From Planctomycetaceae bacterium (GTDB taxonomy: Bacteria; Planctomycetota; Phycisphaerae; Phycisphaerales; Zrk34), in NCBI GenBank assembly GCA_002685935.1, contig NYZD01000156.1, positions 1 to 47,371 of the forward strand: DNA of 47,371 nt, written 5' to 3'. Positions 9,076-19,190 of the stretch are shown here, piece after piece. Within the stretch, counting starts at the first letter, position 1, and each line of letters begins with the position of its first letter. A program made the position numbers and the translations under genes. A model generated the notes under the pieces. That model was not told where the DNA came from. It was given only the letters and a program-made list of their open reading frames with translations, and did not search any database.

Positions 9076-11154
9076 ATGAACAAGCCCCATCGCATGGCCC
9101 TTACCCTCGGCGCCATCGCGATCAGTTGTTGCATCTGCTCCCCGCCCGCCGTCGCGCAACCGCACACCATCGTCCGCCCGATCGAAATCCCCTTCGCTTC
9201 AGCCGAACCCATCGTCCTGCTCCGCTTCCACGCGTGTGGCTTCCTCGATCGCCGCGCCACCGGGCTCGCCGTCGTCGATGCCGACGACCAGCCCACACCC
9301 TTCGAGATTCTCAAGCACAATCCCGCCGGCGAGACCGTCCTCGCCGTCGACGCCCGCGACATGCAACTTCCCCTTGCTCTGCACTACGGCGACAAGCCCT
9401 TGCCCCGCCTCACCCGCCGCGAACAGGTCCCCATCAGCCTCGTCCTGCGAACCTTCGCCCTGCCTGACCGTCAGCAACCGCCCCAACCCGCCGCCGTGCG
9501 CGCTCTGTTGAGCTCCCCCCGCGCCGACGGCGTCATGTTCGTCGACCGAATCTTTCAGGGACACAATCCCTTCGGCCCCAACGAGCATTACATCGCTGAG
9601 TTCCGCGGGCTTCTCGATTCCCCCGACGACCAGACCCTCCGCATGTTCACCATCGCCAGCCATCAATCACGTGTCTCGATCGACGGCCACACCGCCTTGC
9701 AATCATCCGAAACCAATATCACCCGCGATAGCGAACGCATCGCCGAAGAAGCCCGTCCCATCAAGCTCCCCGCCGGACGCCACGCCCTCCGCTACCAACA
9801 CTTTCAAGCCACCGGTCGACCCGTCGCCGTGCTCGGCCACATCAATCCGTCCGACGCCGCCGTCCCGCTCGACACCCACCAATTCGTCCACCACCAGGAA
9901 GCAACCCTCGGCCCGCCCGTCGCCAGGCACACCTCGACCCCGCTTGCGTTCGACGTCCAACCCGTCGACCACCTCAGCGACGACGGCCGCCTCTTCTCCC
10001 GCTTCGCCCTGCAGCCCATCACCTCACCGCCCGATGGACACTTTTACCGCTGGCAATTCAGCGACGGCACTCAGAGCGGATCTCCCAACCCCGATCCGCC
10101 GCACGCAACCGAGCATGTGTTTATCAGCCCGCCCAACAAATTCGCGACCTGGCGCGTCACCCTCGAACTGCTCGACAAACACGATCGCATCGTGAGACAG
10201 GCATCCACCACCATTCGTCCCGTCTTACACGCGTCACCCCACGGCATCAGCGATACGGAAAAGCTCAAGCAGTTCGCCCGCGTCATCGGTCAGGCCGATT
10301 ACACGCACGCCAGAGCCGACCTGCTGATCACGCTCTATCACCTGATCAAACACACCGAACAGACCGACCTCATCGCGCCGATCGCTCAGCTCGTCTACCA
10401 GGATGTCCGCTCCCGCGACCCCGCCCTGGCCGCGGACATGCTGTACATCGTCGCCGAGCATCTGTCCGAACACGACCCCCAGCGCGCCTTGGAACTATTC
10501 CAGCAACTCGCCGAATCCAGACGTGATCCCTGGCGCGCCGCCTGCGCTGCGGCGCAGATGCTCGACCTGATGATCTTCCAACTTGACCAGGCCGATCGCG
10601 TCAACGCGCGCATCAGAGACCTGGTCAAGAACCGCTCCGCGCGCGCCCAGACCCTCTTGCGCGTCCGTCTCGGCGACACCCATCGCGTGGCCGGCCGAAT
10701 CGATCGGGCCGCCCAGGCCTACGAATCCGCACATCAGGATCGAAAGAACGCGATGCCCGCCAGGCAGGCCGAAGTCCTCGAGCGCGCCTACCGTGAAACC
10801 GCCCTCGCCTACCTCCAGCAGCAGCGCCATCCCGCCCTGCGCGACCTGCTGTTCCAATGGGAGGCCGACTTCCCCACCGCCAAACTCGGCGGCGAACTGC
10901 CCCTCCTGCTCGGCCGGTATTTCCAAGCCGTCGGCAACCACCGGCGCGCTGTGATCGAATACGAATCTCTGCTCAAGGTAAGCCCCCTGCATCACGCGCG
11001 GCCCGAGATCGCCTTTCGCCTTGCCGAATCCCTCACCACTCTCAACCGACATGATGATACCGAACGCTGGTACCGAACTATCCTCCTCGACTACCCCAAC
11101 AGCACCTTCGCCGAAAAGGCCGCCGACGTCGTGGGTATCCCCGAATCTTGGTGA
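9076..11154 (+). CDS. Exported protein with DUF2341-like, PKD-like and TPR regions
   Basis: This 692-residue protein has a clear Sec signal peptide (MALTLGAIAISCCICSPPAVAQ, cleavage after about residue 28). The N-terminal part (VRPIEIPFASAEPIVLLRF ... LALHYGDKPLPR) resembles DUF2341-type beta domains. The middle (DRIFQGHNPFGPNEHYIAEF ... SIDGHTALQSS) is PA14-like in pattern. Residues about 315-385 (FYRWQFSDGTQSGSP) look like a PKD domain. The C-terminal 290 residues are helical tetratricopeptide repeats (for example RAVIEYESLLKVSPLHHAR, then ERWYRTILLDYPNSTFAEKA). TPR proteins accompany VWA and BatA-type proteins in known aerotolerance operons, where they act as partners in the periplasm. It lies 62 bp after the DUF4175-like gene. 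Domain names are pattern-based. Confidence 0.72.
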   Translation: MNKPHRMALTLGAIAISCCICSPPAVAQPHTIVRPIEIPFASAEPIVLLRFHACGFLDRRATGLAVVDADDQPTPFEILKHNPAGETVLAVDARDMQLPLALHYGDKPLPRLTRREQVPISLVLRTFALPDRQQPPQPAAVRALLSSPRADGVMFVDRIFQGHNPFGPNEHYIAEFRGLLDSPDDQTLRMFTIASHQSRVSIDGHTALQSSETNITRDSERIAEEARPIKLPAGRHALRYQHFQATGRPVAVLGHINPSDAAVPLDTHQFVHHQEATLGPPVARHTSTPLAFDVQPVDHLSDDGRLFSRFALQPITSPPDGHFYRWQFSDGTQSGSPNPDPPHATEHVFISPPNKFATWRVTLELLDKHDRIVRQASTTIRPVLHASPHGISDTEKLKQFARVIGQADYTHARADLLITLYHLIKHTEQTDLIAPIAQLVYQDVRSRDPALAADMLYIVAEHLSEHDPQRALELFQQLAESRRDPWRAACAAAQMLDLMIFQLDQADRVNARIRDLVKNRSARAQTLLRVRLGDTHRVAGRIDRAAQAYESAHQDRKNAMPARQAEVLERAYRETALAYLQQQRHPALRDLLFQWEADFPTAKLGGELPLLLGRYFQAVGNHRRAVIEYESLLKVSPLHHARPEIAFRLAESLTTLNRHDDTERWYRTILLDYPNSTFAEKAADVVGIPESW

Positions 11155-11177
11155 ACCCTCCCTCCGGTCCCTAGAAT
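11148..11177 (+). promoter_or_regulatory. Internal promoter, predicted leaderless start
   Basis: TTGGTG (11148-11153), 18 bp, then TAGAAT (11172-11177). The -35 overlaps the end of the TPR gene. The transcript would begin at about 11184-11185, exactly at an in-frame ATG (11185). This divides the cluster into two transcription units and argues for ATG 11185 over ATG 11179. Confidence 0.55.
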
Positions 11178-11184
11178 CATGTTG

Positions 11185-12092
11185 ATGCCAGAACCATTCC
11201 AGCATCTCGGTCGCACGCTCGGCCCCCGGCGTCCCATCCGCGCCGTCTTGCTGTGGGTGATGGTTCTCGCCCCCGCCTCCGTGCTCATTGCCGGCACCTA
11301 TCACGCCAAACCCAAAGCCAAATTCACCGGCGGCATCAAAGGTGTCGTCGTCTCCGCCAAGCCCCTGCAGACCGTCATCGTCATCGAACCGTTCGAACTC
11401 AAAGCGTACGAGGCCGCGATCGACAAAGAGACCGGCGCGTTCGTCCTCAAGGGAATCCCCCCCGGCGAATATGACATCCTGATCAAGACCGTCGGCCACG
11501 TCTACGAAAGTGTTACCCTCGAAACCGATCCCGAAGCCGATCCCCCCAAACCCAAAGCGCTCACCGAACTCGTCGAACAGGTGGCACCCAACTACTGGCG
11601 CCTTGAGGATTTCTTTAACGTCAAACGCATCCTACGCCTCACCGGCAACAAAAAAGACGTCCGCTTTTTCACCTGCCAGACCCGCACCAATCCCACCCTC
11701 AATCAAAACGGCGACGTCATCCCCGCCCACATCCGCCGCTTCGATCTCGTCGTCATGAAGAAGACCAACAAGGTCTGGCAGGCCAAAACCGCGCGCCACC
11801 TCCTGCGACAGGAAGTGCCCCACAAATCCAAAGACGTCGCCCTGAAGTTCCACCACATTCCCACGCTCGGAGGACACCTGATCGGCGACGAACCAATCAA
11901 TCTCGGCAAACTGATCCTCAAGAAACTCAAACCTGAAAAGCGCGGCAGATACGTCGGCGCACGGTACGTCGCCCCGCCCCATCACGCCAAGCCGCGCCCC
12001 GCCGATGCCGAGCCCTGCCAAAAAAGCCAGAAGGAAGAAGATCCCGAAGAACGCGACGCGTCCAAGGAACAACAGAAAGATCCCGCCCACCA

Positions 12093-12096
<4 letters not shown>
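11185..12096 (+). CDS. Exported protein with carboxypeptidase-regulatory-like domain
   Basis: This protein has 303 residues from ATG 11185; ATG 11179 is two codons upstream and almost overlaps the -10 box. A hydrophobic segment (AVLLWVMVLAPASVLIAGTYHA, about residues 18-39) is a signal peptide or anchor. Residues about 50-110 (GGIKGVVVSAKPLQTVIVIEP ... AFVLKGIPPGEYDILIKTVG) form a small beta-sandwich like the carboxypeptidase-regulatory or SpaA-type fold. The central region (FFTCQTRTNPTLNQNGDVIP) is unrecognised. The C-terminus is very charged and Lys/Glu-rich, ending AHQ. Its stop overlaps the GTG start of the double-MoxR gene by 4 bp (GTGA), so the two are likely translationally coupled. 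Confidence 0.68.
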
Positions 12097-14303
<2,207 letters not shown>

Positions 14304-14322
14304 TCACGTCCGGAGTTGCATC

Positions 14323-15975
14323 ATGATCCGTTGGCCAAAATCACTTCGATCCGCTTTAAGCTCCGGCGCCCGCCGCGCCCTCGATCCTCATGCAAATCAT
14401 CGCGGCTATACCCATCTGACCCTCGGCGCCCTTTCACGATACCTCGCCCATACCTCGCGGCGTCATTTCCTCAAACTCGCCGCCGCCGCCGTCGTCCTCA
14501 CCCCGCGCTGGCTGCGCGCGGAAACGCGCATGAACGACGCCTGCGGCCCACCCCCCCCGCCGCCACCCGCTCAGGCCTCCGGCGCCGAAGGCCTCCCTCC
14601 CCTGCCCCTGCCCGCCACTCCCCAACGCCGTGACGAAAAAAAGAATCCCCCGCGCCCCCCCGTCATCGCCGTCAAAATCAAGAACGGCACCGTCCGCGAC
14701 TGGGCCACCGACCTCAACGACCTCAACAACCTGCTCGTCTGGATGAGAGCCACCCTCGGCGTCAACTTCACCTACGACCAGAAACGCCTCAGCCAAATCA
14801 ACCTGGAAGCCGCCGACGTCCCCGTCCTCTACCGCACCGGCCACTATGAGTTTGAATTCTCCCCCACCCAGCGTCAGCGACTCCGCGCCTACCTCCTCCG
14901 CGGTGGCATGATCATCTTCGACGCCTGTTGCGGTCGCGAAGCGTTCGTGAAATCCGCTCGACACGAGATCCACCAGATCCTCCCCGACTATCCTCTCAAA
15001 CCCATCGGCGTCGACCATCCGGTCTTCAACTGCTACTACCAGGACACCGGCAACGTTCGCTTCACCCCCTGGTCGCGGCAACAGAACCCCGCCCTCCGCA
15101 GCCCCGGCCCGTCCCGCATCGAAGGCGTCGAGGTCGCCTGCCGCATGGCCGTCGTCCTCGCCCCCCACGATCTATCCTGTGGCTGGGATCTCCACACCCA
15201 TCAGATCCCCGAATGCACCTACATCCACAGCGATTCAGCCCTCAGGATCGGCACCAACCTTCTCGCCTACGCCACCGCCACCCGGGACCTCAGCACCTCC
15301 GCTTCCGAATCCAAAGCATTCGTCGATGCCGATCCCGTCAAGACCGACAAGTTCCGCGTCGGTCAGATCGTCCACGATGGAGATTGGAATCCCGATCCTG
15401 TCGGCCTCCGCAACCTCCTCGACACCGTCGCCGGCACATCCGCCCTCAAACTCAGCTTCGAAGTCGAGCCCATCCCCGTCGATGCCAAACAGCTCAGCCG
15501 CTTCCCTTTCATCTACATGACCGGCCACGAATCGTTCAACTGGAACAAAGACCAGACCGCCACCATGCGCCGCTATCTGACCAACGGCGGATTCCTATTC
15601 GTCGATGCATGCTGCGGCCGCCAGGCCTTCGACCAGTCATTCCGCAAAGCCATGTCCCGCGTCCTCAGCCCACTGCCCGGCGCCTCCGGCAAGCTCCACC
15701 CCATCAACGCCAAACACCCGCTCCTCACCACGTTCTATCAGATAGACAAGGTCGCCTACACCCAGGCCGCCCAACATCGCAACCCCGAACGTCTGCGCCA
15801 TGACATCCCCCCACTGCTCACCACACAGATCGGCGGCCGAACCGCCGTCGTCTACAGCCCCTTCGCCCTGAACGTCGGCTGGCGCCTCCACCCCGTGCCC
15901 TACGCCGTCGGTTACGATGCCAAAAGCGCCCTGCAACTCGGCGTCAACACCGTCATGCACGCACTCAGCCAGTAG
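14323..15975 (+). CDS. Tat-exported protein with two DUF4159 domains
   Basis: This protein has 550 residues. The start is ATG 14323, with GGAG about 8 nt upstream; the frame is open further upstream, but that part overlaps the MoxR gene. A twin-arginine motif SRRHFLK (45-51) is followed by a hydrophobic LAAAAVVLTPRWL and an RAE cleavage region, so Tat export is likely, with an unusually long n-region. A Pro-rich linker follows. Two homologous DUF4159 domains then occur: TGHYEFEFSPTQRQRLRAY with FDACCGREAF, and TGHESFNWNKDQTATMRRY with VDACCGRQAF. Each contains 'GCGW/NVGW'-type late motifs (LSCGWDLH, LNVGWRLH). DUF4159 has a flavodoxin or GATase-like fold of unknown role and commonly occurs beside MoxR/DUF58/VWA genes. 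The tandem form is notable. Confidence 0.82.
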   Translation: MIRWPKSLRSALSSGARRALDPHANHRGYTHLTLGALSRYLAHTSRRHFLKLAAAAVVLTPRWLRAETRMNDACGPPPPPPPAQASGAEGLPPLPLPATPQRRDEKKNPPRPPVIAVKIKNGTVRDWATDLNDLNNLLVWMRATLGVNFTYDQKRLSQINLEAADVPVLYRTGHYEFEFSPTQRQRLRAYLLRGGMIIFDACCGREAFVKSARHEIHQILPDYPLKPIGVDHPVFNCYYQDTGNVRFTPWSRQQNPALRSPGPSRIEGVEVACRMAVVLAPHDLSCGWDLHTHQIPECTYIHSDSALRIGTNLLAYATATRDLSTSASESKAFVDADPVKTDKFRVGQIVHDGDWNPDPVGLRNLLDTVAGTSALKLSFEVEPIPVDAKQLSRFPFIYMTGHESFNWNKDQTATMRRYLTNGGFLFVDACCGRQAFDQSFRKAMSRVLSPLPGASGKLHPINAKHPLLTTFYQIDKVAYTQAAQHRNPERLRHDIPPLLTTQIGGRTAVVYSPFALNVGWRLHPVPYAVGYDAKSALQLGVNTVMHALSQ

Positions 15976-16015
15976 CCGTCACTGCCGACCCCATGGATCA
16001 ACCCCGACCTCACCC

Positions 16016-16927
16016 ATGAAGCTCGACCGCTCCACCATCGACCGCTTCCTCCCCCCGCGCATGCTCCGCGCCCTGCAGCGCCTGCCCCTCTACTCCCGCC
16101 GCGTCGTCATGGGATCGACCACCGGATCGCACCGCAGTCCCATGAAGGGCTTCTCCAATGAGTTCGCCGACCATCGCGCCTACGTCCGCGGCGACGACCT
16201 CAAACACCTCGACTGGAAAGTCTTCTCCCGCACCGAACGCTACTACATCAAACAATACGAAGAAAGCACCAACCTCTCAGCCCAGATCATCCTCGACGCC
16301 TCCGGATCCATGAACTACCCCCGTCGCCCCCGCGCCGACCAGATCACCAAATACCAATACGCCTGCCACCTCGCCGCCGGTCTCGCCTACGTGCTTACCC
16401 GGCAGCAGGACCCCGTTGGCCTGATCGTGTTCAATCACGATCTCGTCGCCCAACTGCCCCCCATGCGCTCCATGACCCACCTCCGCCGCGTGCTCACCAC
16501 CATCGATGACATCCAACCCGACGAGCGCACCGACACCCCCAAAGCACTCCACACCGTCGCCGCGAAACTCAAACGCCGCGGCTTGCTCATCCTGATCAGC
16601 GATCTGCTCGATGACCCCGACCAAATCAAAAAAGCCCTCGCCCGCTTCCGAATCCGCGGTCACGATGCCATCGTCATCCAGGTCCTCCATGAAGACGAAC
16701 TCAATTTTCCCTTCGAGCGCACCGTCACCTTCAAGGATCTCGAAACCCAGCAGCGTATGACCGTCCAGGGCGCCCAGATCGCCGCCGCCTACAACCAACA
16801 ACTCACCGCCTTCCTCGATCAACACAAACAAGCCTGCTTCGAACATCACTTCGACTACGTCCTGACCTCCACCGCCACCCCCCCCGACACCCTCCTGACC
16901 TCGCTGCTCACCCGCCGATCCAACTAA
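16016..16927 (+). CDS. DUF58 domain protein (VWA-like)
   Basis: This protein has 303 residues from ATG 16016; the upstream open frame overlaps the DUF4159 gene and lacks family features. The hallmark DUF58 motif is present: EFADHRAYVRGDDLKHLDWK (49-68). A VWA-like metal site follows, with DASGSM at 94-99. Later segments include DPVGLIVFNHDL, ISDLLDDPDQIKKALARFR and HDAIVIQVLHEDELNFPF. DUF58 proteins are cytoplasmic or membrane-peripheral partners encoded next to MoxR, and are thought to be client or adaptor proteins for the AAA+ ring. It sits 40 bp after the DUF4159 gene and 12 bp before the BatA-like gene. Confidence 0.92.
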   Translation: MKLDRSTIDRFLPPRMLRALQRLPLYSRRVVMGSTTGSHRSPMKGFSNEFADHRAYVRGDDLKHLDWKVFSRTERYYIKQYEESTNLSAQIILDASGSMNYPRRPRADQITKYQYACHLAAGLAYVLTRQQDPVGLIVFNHDLVAQLPPMRSMTHLRRVLTTIDDIQPDERTDTPKALHTVAAKLKRRGLLILISDLLDDPDQIKKALARFRIRGHDAIVIQVLHEDELNFPFERTVTFKDLETQQRMTVQGAQIAAAYNQQLTAFLDQHKQACFEHHFDYVLTSTATPPDTLLTSLLTRRSN

Positions 16928-16939
16928 ACCCACGCCCCC

Positions 16940-19186
16940 ATGCAATTGCTCGCTCCGTTCATGCTCATCGGACTCATCGGCCTCGCCCTGCCGATCGCCA
17001 TCCACTTACTCAACCGATCCCGCAACATCGCCGTCGATTGGCCCACCCTCCGATTCCTTCAGATGGCTCACCGCCAGACCGCCCAGGGCGCCCGCATCCG
17101 CCATTGGTTCGTCCTGCTCCTCCGCTGCCTCCTGCTCGCGCTGATCATGCTCGCGATGGCCCAACCCTACACCCAGGATTCCGATTGGGCCGCGCCGCCC
17201 GACCTGCCCACCACGCTTGTGATCGCCATCGATCGCTCCTATTCCATGGACTATCAGGACCTCGGCGCCGAGTCATCCCGCTTCGAACGCGCCAAGCAGG
17301 CCGCCCTCGATCAACTTAGCCAACTCACGATTGACGACGAAGTCGCCCTCGTCCTCTTTGACGATCGCGCCGAATCCCTCACCCCGCTTCCCACCCGCGA
17401 TCACCAGCGCGTCGCCCAACTCATCCGCGACGCAACCCTCTCCCGCCGTGGCACCGATGTCGCTACCGCAATCCCCGCCGCGTTCGCGCTCGTTCAACTC
17501 GACGCCCCGCCCGATCAGCCCACCGACCCCGCCGACGCGATCCAACATCCCAAACGCAGCGCCTGGCGACACGTCCTGCTCCTGACCGACCTGCAGCGCA
17601 GCGCATGGGACCGCATCATCGATCAGCCCTTCGCCCAGCAACTCGCCGATACCGCACACCTCACCATCGTCGACCTCGGCGACCATGAATCCGCCAACCG
17701 ATTCATCCGACGCATCAAAGTTAACCGCATCGCCATGGGTTCCCGAATGGCCGTTGAAGTCGACGTCGCCCACGACGGCCGCACCACCGCCGACGCCGGC
17801 CTCGCGCGTCTCTGGATCGACGATCGACAACTCGGCGACCCCGTCCCCGTCCCCACCGCTTCCCGCCGCATCACTCTCACCGCCGACATCCCTGCCGGTG
17901 CCCATCGCGGCCGCGTCGAGATCGGCGAGGACCGCCTCACCCTCGACGACCGCGCCTACTTCGCTCTCCGCGCTTCTGACGACCGCCGCCTCATCATTGT
18001 TGACGGCAACCCCTCGCGCGTCGCCCCGCTCTCAGAAACCCATTTCATCGAACTCGCCGTCGCCGCCGGCGTCGCGCGCGCGGGCGACCTCGATATCGAT
18101 CGACTCACCGTCGACCAACTCGCACGCACGTCGCTCGGCACCACCGGGTGTCTCATGCTCGCCAATCCCCCGCCTCTTGATGGCGCCGCCCTCGCCCGCG
18201 TCGAATCATTCCTCCGCGCCGGCGGCAACGTCTGCATCGCGCTCGGCGATCAGACCGACCCCGCCGCATTCAACCAGGATTGGCCCTTCCTGCCTCTTCA
18301 GCTCGACCGTCAACTCGGCGATCCTCGCCGCTCCCGCGCCTACGCCGTCCTCGTCGACGCGCCCAAACATCCGATCTTCGCCGACGAACTCGATCTGTCC
18401 GCCACCCGGTTCTTCGCCTTCATCGGATCCGACCCCACCACACTCCGCGACGACGCCCGCATCCTCGCCTCCCTGTCCAACGGCTCGCCCTGGATCATCG
18501 AAGGACGCTTCCCCGATGCCGCCGAACACGCCGGGCGCGTCCTGCTCATCGCTGCCGGCCTCGACGCCGACTGGTCCAACCTCCCCTACCGCCGCGTCTT
18601 CGTCCCCCTCGTCGATCGCATCGTCTCCCACATGACCCAGCCCCAACTCCGCGCCGGCACCATCACCCTCGGCCAACCCGTTCGATTCACCGCGCCCCCC
18701 TCCGCCGCCGGTCGGTCAATCTCCATTACGACACCCAACGACACCACCAAAACCATTCCCGCCGCGCTCACCACCGACCGCCGGACCGCCGTCGCCGTCT
18801 TTGATCAAACCCACCAGGTCGGTCACTACCGTATCGACGCCGACCCCGCCTTCGCATCTGCCGCAGCGTTCGCCGTCAACCTCGACACGCGCGAATCCGT
18901 CCTCGCCCCCGCTGATCCCGACGATATCGTCCACGCTATGGGCGACGCCCACCACACCCGCGTCATCACCAGTCAGCCAACCCAACTCACCGCATGGGCC
19001 GGCGCGCTCAACGAAGATCCACAAGACCACAAGACCCCCTGGTGGCCATGGCTCCTGCTCCTGGCGTTCGGCGTCTTCGTCGCCGAAACCTGCCTAGCCA
19101 ACATCTTCACCCGCCGCGCCGTCACCCCACCACCTCCGACCATCGAATACCAGGCCCACACCACCCGCTCCGGCGATCTCACTTAA
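16940..19186 (+). CDS. BatA-like membrane VWA protein
   Basis: This protein has 748 residues. The N-terminal BatA-type segment (LLAPFMLIGLIGLALPIAIHLLNRSR, with VDWPTLRFLQ) contains TM helix 1, and TM helix 2 lies at about 56-74. A VWA domain follows with an intact MIDAS motif DRSYS (98-102), then RRGTDVATAIPAAFALV and HVLLLTDLQRSAW. The middle holds a beta-sandwich and a class-I glutamine-amidotransferase-like region (LIIVDGNPSRVAPLSETHF). The C-terminal TM helix is at about 700-720 (PWWPWLLLLAFGVFVAE). This corresponds to Bat (aerotolerance) membrane proteins, much enlarged, with most of the chain likely periplasmic. The next VWA gene begins 4 bp after its stop. Confidence 0.9.
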   Translation: MQLLAPFMLIGLIGLALPIAIHLLNRSRNIAVDWPTLRFLQMAHRQTAQGARIRHWFVLLLRCLLLALIMLAMAQPYTQDSDWAAPPDLPTTLVIAIDRSYSMDYQDLGAESSRFERAKQAALDQLSQLTIDDEVALVLFDDRAESLTPLPTRDHQRVAQLIRDATLSRRGTDVATAIPAAFALVQLDAPPDQPTDPADAIQHPKRSAWRHVLLLTDLQRSAWDRIIDQPFAQQLADTAHLTIVDLGDHESANRFIRRIKVNRIAMGSRMAVEVDVAHDGRTTADAGLARLWIDDRQLGDPVPVPTASRRITLTADIPAGAHRGRVEIGEDRLTLDDRAYFALRASDDRRLIIVDGNPSRVAPLSETHFIELAVAAGVARAGDLDIDRLTVDQLARTSLGTTGCLMLANPPPLDGAALARVESFLRAGGNVCIALGDQTDPAAFNQDWPFLPLQLDRQLGDPRRSRAYAVLVDAPKHPIFADELDLSATRFFAFIGSDPTTLRDDARILASLSNGSPWIIEGRFPDAAEHAGRVLLIAAGLDADWSNLPYRRVFVPLVDRIVSHMTQPQLRAGTITLGQPVRFTAPPSAAGRSISITTPNDTTKTIPAALTTDRRTAVAVFDQTHQVGHYRIDADPAFASAAAFAVNLDTRESVLAPADPDDIVHAMGDAHHTRVITSQPTQLTAWAGALNEDPQDHKTPWWPWLLLLAFGVFVAETCLANIFTRRAVTPPPPTIEYQAHTTRSGDLT

Positions 19187-19190
19187 CGCA

